Below are positions 1 through 8,398 of a DNA stretch of 64,000 bases, one piece after another. The notes beneath the pieces are model-generated. The model did no database searches and was not told the DNA's origin. It saw only the letters and a list, made by a program, of their open reading frames with translations. Source of the DNA: Microbacterium sp. AG238 (lineage in GTDB: Bacteria > Actinomycetota > Actinomycetes > Actinomycetales > Microbacteriaceae); the NCBI RefSeq assembly GCF_003610405.1, contig NZ_RAQC01000001.1, forward strand, positions 744,001 to 808,000. The letters run 5' to 3'. A program made the position numbers and the translations under genes. The number at the start of each line of letters is the position of its first letter. The first letter of the stretch is position 1.

Positions 1-536
1 CCGTAGCCGAACATGGCGACCACCACGATGCGCGCGAAGTAGAACGCGGCCTGCACCCCGAACACGAGACCCAGCGGGAGCGCGGTCCGCGAGGCGCCGA
101 GGGCGCCCCGGAAGCACTCCACCGAGGCAGCCGCCCCGACGACCCCGAGGGCCGCGAACATCACGAGCGAGCCCGACCAGTCGTTCCCGCCCGCAGCGAG
201 CTCGACGGAGGCGGTCACGGCTGCGGCGAAGCCGGCGACGGCCACGAGCGCCCCCGGGCCGCGCACGCTGCGCCGATTGTAGGCACGGCAGCCGAGCCAC
301 ATGAGCCCCGTGCCGACCACCGAGGCGGTGTTGCCGCAGACGACGGCCCAATCGGTCTCGGGGGCGCTCGCCCAGACGACGTAGAACAGCGTCGTCAGCA
401 CGGCGCACAGAAACCCGACGGCCCAGAACCGTCCGCTCTGCTCGGGCCGGCGAAGCAGGGTGTCGAAGATGAAGAGCACCGCGCACACCAGCACCACCAG
501 CGCGGTGATGAGGGATACCGAGAACTGGTCGATCAT
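1..536 (-). CDS. Multi-pass membrane protein, N-terminal part only (C-terminus beyond the window)
   Basis: Reading from ATG at 536 the frame stays open to the window edge, about 178 residues. The protein starts MIDQFSVSLITALVVLV and is strongly hydrophobic, with roughly six membrane segments separated by short loops such as RRPEQSGR and YNRRS. Its ATG overlaps the stop of the upstream sensor kinase by 4 nt (ATGA), so the two are almost certainly translated together. An N-terminal block of this kind often carries a cytoplasmic GGDEF or similar output domain in actinobacteria, but that part lies outside the window, so the function is open. The reading frame is certain enough; any signalling role is inference. 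Confidence 0.7.
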   Translation of the reverse strand, partial: MIDQFSVSLITALVVLVCAVLFIFDTLLRRPEQSGRFWAVGFLCAVLTTLFYVVWASAPETDWAVVCGNTASVVGTGLMWLGCRAYNRRSVRGPGALVAVAGFAAAVTASVELAAGGNDWSGSLVMFAALGVVGAAASVECFRGALGASRTALPLGLVFGVQAAFYFARIVVVAMFGY

Positions 537-2209
537 GATGCCGCGGTTCCGGGGCGTCGGGCCGGGAGCGTCACCGAGAAGGTCGAGCCGACCCCGAGCA
601 CGCTGCTCACGGTGATATCGCCACCGTGTCGACGGACGATGTCGCGACTGATGGCGAGCCCGAGCCCGTTGCCGGTGACGGCGGAGTCCCGCACGGCGGC
701 TCCGCGGTAGTAGCGCTGGAACACAGAGCCGAGATCCTCCTCGTTGAGGCCCACGCCAGAATCCTGCACCGCGATGAGCGCCCACTGGTCGCCCACCGAC
801 GTGGCGACGGACACTCGCCCACGCGGACGGTTGTACTTGACGGCGTTGGAGAGCAGGTTGTCGAGCACCTGCCGGATGCGGACCGGGTCGGCATACGCGC
901 GTGCGGGCTCCACGCGCGACACGTCGATCGTGATCCCGCGCTCACCCGCGCTGACGAGGATCGACTCGACGGCGGCGTTGACGATCTCGACGAGGTCGAT
1001 GTCGGTGGGGGAAACCGTGAGTTGCGCGGCGGACTTGTTCTGACTCGACGCGGCGAGCACGTCGCCGACGAGTCGGAGCAGCTGGTCCGCGTTCCGGTCG
1101 GCCACGCGTAGGTTCTCCAGCGCCGCCTCGGGGACGCCCGGAGTGTCGATCGCGAGCTCGAGATATCCGAGGATCGAGGTGAGGGGCGTCCTCAGCTCGT
1201 GCGAGACGGACGAGACCAGCGCATCGCGTTCCCGCAACGCATCCGTCTCGGCGGTGATGTCTCGTGTGACGACGACCGCACCAGAGTCGCCGCCGTCCGG
1301 CTCGATGATGCGCCGCGCCGAGACGCTCAGCACGCGTCGGTCGTCACCATGACCCACCTGGATGCGCGCGTCCGTGAACGCCTCGCCGCGGCGAACGCGG
1401 GCGAGCGGATGGTCCTGCGGATCGAGCGGAGTCGCACCGTCCGCAGCGTAAACGTCGGGCTGACCGCTGGTGCGAGATCCTCGCTGCAACCGGGCATGCG
1501 CGTCGTTGATGATCGACGCCGACCCATCCGTCTCGATGCGAGCCACACCGAAGTCGACTCGATCGAGGGCCTCCGTGAGCACCTGCTCATGACGTCGCGC
1601 CCGCTCCAGCGACTGTGTCAGCACCGTCGCCTGACGGTCGAGGAGAAGGCGCTGCGCGCTGGCCCGTCTGCTGCTGAGATACGTCGAGGTGCTCACCGCG
1701 ATGAGGAGCAGCGGCAGCAGGAGGAAACCGAATGAGGATGGCGAGGAACGGATGACGACATCCGTCACGCCGTAAGCGCTCAGCGCGAGCAGGACGCCCC
1801 CGATCCACCCGACGGTGCCGAATCCCGCGGCGAGCCAGATGACCGGGAACACCCACAGCAGTCCGAAACCGGCGGTGGGCTCGGCGACGCGCATGACAGC
1901 GATCGCGAGGATGTCGCCCAGGGGGATCAGTGCCAGCCACAGTCTTCCGAGACTCCCCCAGGGAACGATGATCGCCGCCCCGGTGAGCACGAAGACAGCG
2001 GTGACCGCGAGGAAGAACAGCGCCGTGTCACCGCGGAACCCGACGACGAGACCTGCGATCGCGACGACGAGGACCACGGATGTCGTGACGATCTGATTGA
2101 GCATCGCCGATCGGGTGCGATCGCCGTCGCCGAGCACGGCGTCGATCCACCGTGGGGGTGCCGGGAGAACAAATGTCGCCCGCGTGCGCCGCGGCGTCTC
2201 CGTCTCCAT
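533..2209 (-). CDS. PAS-domain sensor histidine kinase
   Basis: This 558-residue kinase has about six membrane helices in residues 35-180, a short coiled coil (180-212), a PAS-like region (212-320), a HisKA domain and a HATPase_c domain. The H-box is SVSHELRTPL with phospho-acceptor His337. The N-box is NLLSNAVKYN (about 451-460), followed by DSGVGL and GNGLGLAI glycine boxes. Such kinases sense through the membrane and PAS parts and pass phosphate to a response regulator, but no response regulator is encoded next to it here. Its stop overlaps the start of the downstream membrane protein by 4 nt. The signal sensed cannot be told from sequence. Confidence 0.93.
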   Translation of the reverse strand: METETPRRTRATFVLPAPPRWIDAVLGDGDRTRSAMLNQIVTTSVVLVVAIAGLVVGFRGDTALFFLAVTAVFVLTGAAIIVPWGSLGRLWLALIPLGDILAIAVMRVAEPTAGFGLLWVFPVIWLAAGFGTVGWIGGVLLALSAYGVTDVVIRSSPSSFGFLLLPLLLIAVSTSTYLSSRRASAQRLLLDRQATVLTQSLERARRHEQVLTEALDRVDFGVARIETDGSASIINDAHARLQRGSRTSGQPDVYAADGATPLDPQDHPLARVRRGEAFTDARIQVGHGDDRRVLSVSARRIIEPDGGDSGAVVVTRDITAETDALRERDALVSSVSHELRTPLTSILGYLELAIDTPGVPEAALENLRVADRNADQLLRLVGDVLAASSQNKSAAQLTVSPTDIDLVEIVNAAVESILVSAGERGITIDVSRVEPARAYADPVRIRQVLDNLLSNAVKYNRPRGRVSVATSVGDQWALIAVQDSGVGLNEEDLGSVFQRYYRGAAVRDSAVTGNGLGLAISRDIVRRHGGDITVSSVLGVGSTFSVTLPARRPGTAAS

Positions 2210-2283
2210 GGTTTGAAACTATCGCGTCCCGGACTCCCCCGGGCACGGCGGCAGGCTGATCATCCCGCCTGCGCACGAAACGG

Positions 2284-2318
2284 CGGAAGGGCCGGAGCAC
2301 GAGGCTCCGACCCTTCCG
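2284..2318 (-). terminator. Rho-independent-type terminator of rpsA
   Basis: A hairpin with arms CGGAAGGG/CCCTTCCG and an inner CGGAG/CTCCG pairing lies just after the rpsA stop on the minus strand. There is no strong T-tract, as is common in high-GC actinobacteria. It separates rpsA from the sensor kinase gene downstream. Confidence 0.7.
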
Positions 2319-2334
2319 GCGTATCAGCGTGGAC

Positions 2335-3792
2335 TCAGCGGCCCGAGAGCTTCTCGCGCAGAGCGGCGAGAGCCTCATCGTCGGCGAGGGTGCCGCCGCC
2401 GGCGCTCGCGGACTGGACGTCCGACGAGAACGACGAGCCGTTGTCGGCGGGAGCCGCAGCCTCGGCCTCGAGGGCCTTGACGACGGCAGCCTTGTGAGCC
2501 TCCCAGCGCCCCTGAGCGGCGGCGTACTCGGCCTCCCAGGCGAGACGCTGCTCGTCGAAGCCTTCCTTCCACTGGTTGGTCTCCGGGTCGAAGCCCTCGG
2601 GGTACTTGTACTCCCCGTTCTCGTCGTACTCGGTGACCATGCCGTAGAGGGCCGGGTCGAACTCGGTGCCGTACGGGTCGACCGACTCGTTCGCCTGCTT
2701 GAGCGAGAGCGAGATGCGGCGACGCTCGAGGTCGATGTCGATGATCTTGACGAAGACCTCTTCGCCGACCGACACGACCTGCTCGGCGAGCTCGACGTGC
2801 TTGCCCGACAGCTCGGAGATGTGCACGAGGCCCTCGATGCCGTCCGCGACGCGCACGAAAGCACCGAACGGAACGAGCTTGGTGACCTTGCCCGGCGCGA
2901 CCTGACCGATCGCGTGGGTGCGGGCGAAGACCTGCCACGGGTCCTCCTGCGTCGCCTTCAGCGACAGCGAGACGCGCTCGCGGTCGAGGTCGACCTCGAG
3001 GATCTCGACGGTGACCTCCTGGCCGACCTCGACGACCTCCGAAGCGTGCTCGATGTGCTTCCACGAAAGCTCGGAGACGTGCACGAGGCCGTCCACGCCG
3101 CCCAGGTCGACGAACGCACCGAAGTTGACGATCGACGAGACGACGCCCTTGCGGACCTGACCCTTGTGGAGGTTGTTGAGGAACGTGGTGCGCGACTCGG
3201 ACTGCGTCTGCTCGAGCAGGGCGCGGCGCGAAAGCACGACGTTGTTGCGGTTCTTGTCGAGCTCGAGGATCTTGGCCTCGATCTCCTGGCCGAGGTACGG
3301 CGTGAGATCGCGGACACGGCGAAGCTCGATGAGCGACGCGGGCAGGAAGCCGCGGAGGCCGATGTCGACGATCAGACCGCCCTTGACGACCTCGATCACG
3401 GAGCCGGTGACAACACCGTCGTTCTCCTTGATCTTCTCGACGTCGCCCCAGGCACGCTCGTACTGAGCACGCTTCTTGGAGAGGATGAGGCGGCCTTCCT
3501 TGTCCTCCTTCTGGAGAACGAGGGCTTCGACCTCGTCGCCGACCTTGACGACCTCATTGGGGTCGACGTCGTGCTTGATGGAAAGCTCGCGGGAGGGGAT
3601 GACACCCTCGGTCTTGTAGCCGACGTCGAGGAGGACCTCGTCGCGGTCGATCTTCACCACGGTGCCTTCGATGAGGTCGCCGTCGTTGAAGAACTTCAGA
3701 GTCTTCTCGACCGCGGCCAGGAAGTCCTCAGCAGATCCGATGTCGTTGATAGCGACCTGCTTGGTGGCCGGGGCGGTCGTTGCGTTAGTCAT
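2335..3792 (-). CDS. rpsA: 30S ribosomal protein S1
   Basis: This is the ribosomal RNA-binding protein that helps load mRNA on the 30S subunit. It is 485 residues, starting MTNATTAPATKQ. Four S1/OB-fold repeats follow one another (about 38-105, 123-190, 210-277, 295-365), each with the typical GxVxxIxxFGAFVDLGGVDGL-type pattern; the first is more divergent. The tail is acidic and alanine-rich, as in other actinobacterial S1 proteins. The frame stays open upstream, but the ATG at 3792 is chosen because it opens the conserved N-terminus. It is transcribed alone, with a leader of about 140 nt and a hairpin terminator. Confidence 0.97.
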   Translation of the reverse strand: MTNATTAPATKQVAINDIGSAEDFLAAVEKTLKFFNDGDLIEGTVVKIDRDEVLLDVGYKTEGVIPSRELSIKHDVDPNEVVKVGDEVEALVLQKEDKEGRLILSKKRAQYERAWGDVEKIKENDGVVTGSVIEVVKGGLIVDIGLRGFLPASLIELRRVRDLTPYLGQEIEAKILELDKNRNNVVLSRRALLEQTQSESRTTFLNNLHKGQVRKGVVSSIVNFGAFVDLGGVDGLVHVSELSWKHIEHASEVVEVGQEVTVEILEVDLDRERVSLSLKATQEDPWQVFARTHAIGQVAPGKVTKLVPFGAFVRVADGIEGLVHISELSGKHVELAEQVVSVGEEVFVKIIDIDLERRRISLSLKQANESVDPYGTEFDPALYGMVTEYDENGEYKYPEGFDPETNQWKEGFDEQRLAWEAEYAAAQGRWEAHKAAVVKALEAEAAAPADNGSSFSSDVQSASAGGGTLADDEALAALREKLSGR

Positions 3793-3943
3793 GTAGTGGG
3801 TTGTCCTTGTTGGGTCAGGGTGTCGGGCCGCGGATCCGAGACGTCTTCTATCGATGACGACCTCGACCGAGGCGGATGGTTGTGGATGATGCGTCGTGAA
3901 CGCATGGCGACGAGGCCACACGAGTGACGATCCAGAGTATCAG
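3793..3943 (-). promoter_or_regulatory. rpsA leader and probable promoter
   Basis: The minus strand has an extended -10 like element (TGA then TACTCT, the hexamer being the complement of 3934-3939) about 140 nt before the rpsA ATG. No good -35 TTGACA is visible. The long leader would suit autoregulation of S1, which is known in other bacteria, but no specific structure is assigned here. Confidence 0.4.
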
Positions 3944-4023
3944 AGCAGACCCGCGCGATTCCAGTCCTCCGAGGCTTCGCACTCACCCGCAGGACGACGG
4001 TTCTGACGCCTGTCCTCGAAGGG

Positions 4024-4443
4024 TCAGGACAACGGGTCTACGACACCGCCCACGTAGAGCCACCGACCACGTATCCGCGTGAAGCGGCTGACCTCGTGAA
4101 GCTCTCCGGAATCCGCCCCTGAACGCCAGCGGGCACGGAACTCGACGGTGCCGTCGGCGTCGTCGACCCCGCCGGCCGCGCGCACCACCGTGAGCCCCGT
4201 CCACTCCTGCGCAGCGTCCGAATCGAGGTCGTCCGGGCGCGTCGCCGGGTGCCAGGTGCGAGCGAGATGCGCGCGGTCGCGCAAGGCGAACGCGGTGTAG
4301 CGCGAGCGCATCAGCTGCTCCGCCGTGTCCGCGGGCCGACCATCGAGGACGGGACCGCAGCACGCCCCGTACGAGCCACCCCCGCAGGGGCAGGGTGCGG
4401 TCGCGGCCGGCTTGCGCCTGAGCGCCGCTTCACCGAACGACAT
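4024..4443 (-). CDS. YchJ/UPF0225 family protein with SEC-C-type metal motif
   Basis: The product is 139 residues. Near the N-terminus it has the cysteine pattern CPCGGGSYGACCG, the zinc-binding SEC-C-like signature of the UPF0225 (YchJ) family. It is followed by the family's NTF2-like fold with LMRSRYTAFALRD, TWHP and the ending VEFRARWRSG...RFTRIRGRWLYVGG. The biochemical role of the family is not established. The ATG at 4443 follows a good Shine-Dalgarno (GAGGTGG), and a -10 like TAGCCT lies about 25 nt further up. It is divergent from the lipoprotein gene. Confidence 0.9.
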   Translation of the reverse strand: MSFGEAALRRKPAATAPCPCGGGSYGACCGPVLDGRPADTAEQLMRSRYTAFALRDRAHLARTWHPATRPDDLDSDAAQEWTGLTVVRAAGGVDDADGTVEFRARWRSGADSGELHEVSRFTRIRGRWLYVGGVVDPLS

Positions 4444-4523
4444 GTCCACCTCGTCTCCGCATGCCCCCAGGCTACGAGAGACTGCCCTGTGGAAAGTTCC
4501 CGCGCCGGCGGGATGACGCCGGA

Positions 4524-4529
4524 TACGGT
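4524..4529 (+). promoter_or_regulatory. -10 element (TACGGT) for a leaderless lipoprotein transcript
   Basis: TACGGT is followed by 6 nt and then the ATG at 4536, so transcription would start at or next to the start codon. There is no Shine-Dalgarno. The spacing repeats at many genes in this window. Confidence 0.5.
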
Positions 4530-4535
4530 CGGGGC

Positions 4536-5072
4536 ATGTTCGTCCGCCGCCACGCTGTTGCCGCCCTCGTCGTCGTCGCGCTGCTGACGAGCGGATGCGG
4601 CTCCCCCGCCTCACCGCCGACGCTGGCCCCCACCACGGCGGCGCCTTCCCCCACGGACAGCGCCGCTGCCGCGTACGCTGCGGCCGAAGCGACCTACCGC
4701 GCCTACGTCGATGCCCTGAATGCCGTCGACCTCGATGATCCCAGCACCTTTGAAGCTGCGCTCGCACTCACGCGCGAGGAGGCTAAGGCATCCGCCGCCG
4801 CGTCGTTCGAAAATATGCGGTCGCAGGGATGGACGGTAGAGGGAGCAAGCAGAATCGCCTCGGTGAGCCCGAACGAAGTTGACGAGGCTCAAACTCACGC
4901 CATATTGAGCGTTTGCCTAGACGTGTCCCAGGTGAATGTTGTGGACGAGAAGGGGGCATCAGTCGTCGGTGATCGCCCTGACATTCAAGGTCTGCGCGTC
5001 AGCGTCAGCCGCTTCGGCGAACGCTGGCTGATAACGAAGTTCGAGAGCGACCCAGGGCGAACATCGTGCTGA
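4536..5072 (+). CDS. Putative secreted lipoprotein, unknown function
   Basis: The 178-residue product starts MFVRRHAVAALVVVALLTSGC, a lipoprotein signal peptide with lipobox LTSGC, so it is expected to be anchored to the outer face of the membrane. A Ser/Thr/Pro/Ala linker (about 20-45) precedes a small domain containing YRAYVDALNAVDLDDP and SRFGERWLITKFESDPG, which looks like the NTF2/SnoaL-like fold of small actinobacterial lipoproteins. The frame remains open for 25 codons upstream, but the ATG at 4536 gives the clean signal peptide. The 3' half is visibly richer in A/T than neighbouring genes. The stop overlaps the next gene's start. Confidence 0.75.
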   Translation: MFVRRHAVAALVVVALLTSGCGSPASPPTLAPTTAAPSPTDSAAAAYAAAEATYRAYVDALNAVDLDDPSTFEAALALTREEAKASAAASFENMRSQGWTVEGASRIASVSPNEVDEAQTHAILSVCLDVSQVNVVDEKGASVVGDRPDIQGLRVSVSRFGERWLITKFESDPGRTSC

Positions 5073-5770
5073 GCGCGATCGTCATGGCCCCACTGTTACT
5101 CGGAGCTCCATTGGTATCCAGCGACCCCTGCGCAGACGGCCTCGGCTGGGTCGGTACGTGCGCTGTGAGCACCGGGAACGATTCCGTTGTCATCCGAGGC
5201 GACATCCGCACACAGTCCCCCGGCACGGCGCCCGCTCGGGATTACGATGCGCCTGCGCCACCCGGCCCACCGCGCGATTGCGGGGCGCTCAACCGCTGCG
5301 ATGACTTCACCGTCTCGCTTCTACCGCAGGCGACGATCGCCGACGTGGCCTCGTTCGCTCCCCAACCCTCGACGCTGGCCGCTGAACCGGCGGGTTACGG
5401 CATCGTCGGCCTGCCGGTGACGTTCCTGATCGGCGCGTCGCAGCACAGTGCCGCGGGAACACTGTTCGACCTTCCGGTGACCGTGCGGTTCACTCCTGAC
5501 GACATCGTGATCGCGCCGGGCGACGGAGCGACTCTCACCGTCGAAGGCACCGCCCGCCCACCCGCGAGTCACACGTATCGCTCACGGGGCGGCTACGTCG
5601 CGACGGCCACCGTGCGTTACCGGGCGGAGGTCGATTTCGGTCGTGGCTGGCGTCCCGTTCCCGGAACCCTCGACGTTCCCACCGCCGGCTATGCGATCGA
5701 GGTGCTGGAGGCCCGCGGGACACTCGTCGATCGCGTGTGTACCGAGCCGCCGTCAGGACCCGGATGCTAA
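5066..5770 (+). CDS. Secreted protein of unknown function, coupled to the lipoprotein gene
   Basis: GTG at 5066 starts inside the end of the lipoprotein gene (7-nt overlap). The 234-residue product has a short hydrophobic leader (MLSAIVMAPLLLGAPLVSS), then a cysteine-containing secreted region with paired cysteines (DPCADG...VGTCAV; DCGALNRCDDF; a final RVCTEPPSGPGC). The later part has a beta-rich look (VTVRFTPDDIVIAPGDGATLTVEGTA) resembling a PKD/Ig-like sandwich. I do not recognise a family. Coupling to the lipoprotein suggests the two act together at the cell surface; this is inference. Confidence 0.7.
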   Translation: MLSAIVMAPLLLGAPLVSSDPCADGLGWVGTCAVSTGNDSVVIRGDIRTQSPGTAPARDYDAPAPPGPPRDCGALNRCDDFTVSLLPQATIADVASFAPQPSTLAAEPAGYGIVGLPVTFLIGASQHSAAGTLFDLPVTVRFTPDDIVIAPGDGATLTVEGTARPPASHTYRSRGGYVATATVRYRAEVDFGRGWRPVPGTLDVPTAGYAIEVLEARGTLVDRVCTEPPSGPGC

Positions 5771-5830
5771 CAGCCGGATGCTGAATCGAGGTGATGCCAC
5801 ATGGTCGGTGACCCGTGCCAGGATGATGCG

Positions 5831-6748
5831 ATGAGCGACCGCCTCATGCTGCTCGACAGCGCATCCCTCTACTTCCGCGCGTTCTACGGCGTGCCCGACA
5901 CCGTCAAAGACTCGGAAGGGCGGCCGGTCAACGCGGCCCGCGGGTTCCTCGACATGATCGCCAAGCTCGTGGCCACCTACGAGCCGACACATCTGGTCGC
6001 CTGTTGGGACGACGACTGGCGTCCGCAGTGGCGGGTCGACCTGATCCCGACGTACAAGACGCACCGTGTCGCCGAGACGGTCGAGACGGGCCCGGACGTC
6101 GAGGTCGTACCCGATCCGCTCGAGGCGCAGATCCCCACGATCCGCGAGAGCCTCGAGGCCCTCGGCATCCCGATCGTCGGCGCACCCCATCACGAGGCCG
6201 ACGATGTCATCGGCACCCTCGCCACGCAGGCGACGATGCCCGTCGACGTCGTGACGGGAGATCGTGACCTCATTCAGCTGGTCGACGACGAACGCGACGT
6301 CCGGGTCATCTACACCGGGCGAGGGATGAGCAACCTCGACGTGCTGACCGGCGAGACCGTGCTCGCGAAGTACGCCGTGCGCCCCGACCAGTACGCCGAC
6401 TTCGCGACGATGCGGGGCGATGCTTCCGACGGTCTCCCCGGAGTGGCGGGCGTGGGCGATAAGACCGCGGCGACTCTCCTCTCCACTCATGGCGACCTCG
6501 ACGGCATCCTCGCGGCGGCGGAGACGGGCGAGGGTATGACGGCAGGTGTGCGAGCGAAGCTCGCGGCGGCGGCCGACTACCTCGCTGTGGCTCCGCAGGT
6601 CGTTCGGGTGGTGCGCGACCTCGACCTCGGTGTCGTCGACGGCCGCATACGTCCCACCGATCCCGAAGTCGTCCAGCAGCTCGCCGATCGTCGCGGGCTG
6701 GGCGGGTCGCTCGCACGCGCGGCATCCGCTCTCCGCGCCCGCGCCTGA
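5831..6748 (+). CDS. Stand-alone 5'-3' exonuclease (PIN/FEN-like)
   Basis: The 305-residue protein matches the 5'-3' exonuclease domain normally fused to DNA polymerase I. It starts MSDRLMLLDSASLYFRAFYG with the first catalytic Asp. The acidic metal cluster includes EADDVIGTLA and VTGDRDLIQLV. The helical clamp YKTHR and the H3TH DNA-binding region ASDGLPGVAGVGDKTAATLL follow. Actinobacteria commonly carry a separate copy besides polA, probably for Okazaki fragment or repair processing. An in-frame ATG at 5801 exists, but 5831 opens the conserved part. It converges on the PHP gene. Confidence 0.92.
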   Translation: MSDRLMLLDSASLYFRAFYGVPDTVKDSEGRPVNAARGFLDMIAKLVATYEPTHLVACWDDDWRPQWRVDLIPTYKTHRVAETVETGPDVEVVPDPLEAQIPTIRESLEALGIPIVGAPHHEADDVIGTLATQATMPVDVVTGDRDLIQLVDDERDVRVIYTGRGMSNLDVLTGETVLAKYAVRPDQYADFATMRGDASDGLPGVAGVGDKTAATLLSTHGDLDGILAAAETGEGMTAGVRAKLAAAADYLAVAPQVVRVVRDLDLGVVDGRIRPTDPEVVQQLADRRGLGGSLARAASALRARA

Positions 6749-6765
6749 GCCCGGGCGTCGCGGCC

Positions 6766-7770
6766 TCAGGGACGCGGCCGACCTGTCCACTCCCGCAGGC
6801 GCTCCATCGGCCACGTCGTGACGATGCGGTCGACGGGAACCCCCATCCGCTCCGCGCGCTCGGCACCGTAATCGAGGAGCGAAAGCTGCCCCGGGGCGTG
6901 AGCGTCGGAGTCGATCGAGAACAGGCAGCCGGCGTCGATCGCCCGCGCGATGAGATCGTCCGGCGGATCCTGCCGCTCCGGCCGGGAGTTGATCTCGACC
7001 GCCACGCCGTTCTCGGCGCAGGCCGCGAACACGGGGTCCGGGTCGAAGTCGGACGGCGGCCGGGTGCCGCGCTCCCCTTCGACCAGCCTGCCGGTCACGT
7101 GTCCGAGGACGTCGACGCGGGGATCGGATGCCGCCGCCACGAGGCGCCTCGTCATCGCCGGGCGAGGCATCCGCAGCTTCGAATGCACCGACGCGACGAC
7201 GATGTCGAGCCGGCGCAGCAGTTCGTCCTCCTGGTCGAGGGAGCCATCGTCGAGGATGTCGACCTCGATGCCGCTGAGCAACGTGAACCCATCGCCGCTC
7301 ATCCCGGAGACGACGTCGAGCTGGTCGCGCAGACGCTCGGGAGACAGTCCGCGAGCCACCCTCAGACGAGGAGAGTGATCGGTGAGAGCGAGGTACTCGT
7401 GTCCGAGTGCGCGAGCTGCGGCGACCATCTCCGCGATGGGGGTCGAGCCGTCCGACCAGTCCGAGTGGCAGTGCAGGTCACCGCGCAGCCGGCGGCGCAG
7501 CTCGCCGGCCACGACGATGCCTCGCCGTTCGCGCAGATCCGCGAGATAGGCGGGCACGCCTCCCGCCCGGGCCTCGACGATGACCGACAGCGTCCGGTCT
7601 CCGATGCCGGGTCGCCGGCGCAGGGCGGCGGTGTCGTCGAGCTGGTCGTCCGAAAGGTCGCGGATCGCGTCGGCCGCGGCGCGGAACGCCTTCGACTTGT
7701 ACTTCGACGAACGCTCGCGCTCGAGCAGCTCGGCGATCTCGGTCAGGGCATCGGTGGGATCCATACGCAT
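6766..7770 (-). CDS. PHP-domain phosphoesterase with N-terminal helix-hairpin-helix (PolX-like, no polymerase domain)
   Basis: The 334-residue product has an N-terminal PolX-like helical region (IAELLERERSSKYKSKAFRAAADAI and PGIGDRTLSVIVEARAGG), then a PHP phosphoesterase domain. Its metal-binding motifs are DLHCHSDWSDGS, ALTDHSPRL, DIVVASVHS, VDVLGHVTGR and FSIDSDAHAPGQLS. PHP enzymes hydrolyse phosphoesters with a multi-metal centre; relatives act as 3'-5' exonuclease in PolX or as histidinol-phosphatase-like enzymes. No polymerase palm domain is present. A strong hairpin ends 4 nt upstream of the start, so little room remains for its own promoter or Shine-Dalgarno. Confidence 0.85.
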   Translation of the reverse strand: MRMDPTDALTEIAELLERERSSKYKSKAFRAAADAIRDLSDDQLDDTAALRRRPGIGDRTLSVIVEARAGGVPAYLADLRERRGIVVAGELRRRLRGDLHCHSDWSDGSTPIAEMVAAARALGHEYLALTDHSPRLRVARGLSPERLRDQLDVVSGMSGDGFTLLSGIEVDILDDGSLDQEDELLRRLDIVVASVHSKLRMPRPAMTRRLVAAASDPRVDVLGHVTGRLVEGERGTRPPSDFDPDPVFAACAENGVAVEINSRPERQDPPDDLIARAIDAGCLFSIDSDAHAPGQLSLLDYGAERAERMGVPVDRIVTTWPMERLREWTGRPRP

Positions 7771-7774
7771 GTCT

Positions 7775-7800
7775 GAGGCCCGTGCCGCAGCACGGGCCTC
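7775..7800 (-). terminator. Hairpin terminator after the small membrane protein gene
   Basis: A perfect 10-bp inverted repeat (GAGGCCCGTG / CACGGGCCTC, loop of 6) lies 13 nt past the stop of the upstream minus-strand gene. The T-tract is missing, which is usual in this GC range. It ends just before the PHP gene start. Confidence 0.75.
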
Positions 7801-7813
7801 ACGTCCTCCCCGT

Positions 7814-8305
7814 TCAGCCGGAGGTGACCGCGGTTCGGCGGACGACCACCGGGGCCGAGGCCAGGCGGTGCACCGCGAAGCCGAAGATGATCGACAGGAT
7901 ACCCACCCCCATCGCGAAGGCGGCGACGCCGAACGAGACGACCGAGGTGAACAGCGAGGCGCGAAGGAACGAGGCGTTCATCATGGTCGCGCGGACGGGG
8001 TCGTCCTTATCGAGCTCGGCGTAGGTCTTGCCGCCCGAGGCGTCGAGTGCGTGGTGCTGGATGATGTCGGCCTGGACATAGGCGGTGAACGGTCCAGCGA
8101 CGGTCTGCCCCTGGAAGGCCGCTGCGTCGTCGGGGACCGTGATGTTCTCGGCGCGCAACTGCCCCGAGACGATCGACCAGACGACGATTCCGCCGACGAT
8201 CAGCACGACTCCGCCGAGCATCCCCAGGATGCCCAGGATCTTCACGAGACCGGTGCGGCGAACGGGGGCCTCCACCGTATCGGCGGTGGGGGTGGTGTGG
8301 GACAT
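7814..8305 (-). CDS. Small two-helix membrane protein, unknown function
   Basis: The 163-residue protein has two strong membrane segments: ILGILGMLGGVVLIVGGIVV near residues 23-45, and a C-terminal one around FGVAAFAMGVGILSIIFGFA. The roughly 60-residue segment between them (LRAENITVPDDAAAF...) would face outside. It resembles a conserved actinobacterial membrane family that is often mislabelled as an aromatic ring-opening dioxygenase; nothing enzymatic is visible. The start at 8305 is supported by a strong Shine-Dalgarno (GAGGAGGAAC). A TAGCGT -10 like element lies further upstream. Confidence 0.8.
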   Translation of the reverse strand: MSHTTPTADTVEAPVRRTGLVKILGILGMLGGVVLIVGGIVVWSIVSGQLRAENITVPDDAAAFQGQTVAGPFTAYVQADIIQHHALDASGGKTYAELDKDDPVRATMMNASFLRASLFTSVVSFGVAAFAMGVGILSIIFGFAVHRLASAPVVVRRTAVTSG

Positions 8306-8398
8306 CAGTTCCTCCTCGGGTGCGTTGAGCCTCACGCTATTCACCCGCGATCACGGGACCGCTCACGCGGTGCCGTGAAAAAACGATGTGGTCTGACC

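Noticed and set aside
2329..3927. Long open frame antisense to rpsA
   Set aside because: It mirrors the rpsA codon pattern on the other strand, has Leu/Val/Asp-rich low-complexity sequence and no domain; rpsA is certain.
8352..8385. Hairpin with six A after it downstream of trpD, first taken for a terminator
   Set aside because: On the trpD strand the T-run comes before the stem, and no plus-strand gene ends here, so it does not have terminator polarity.
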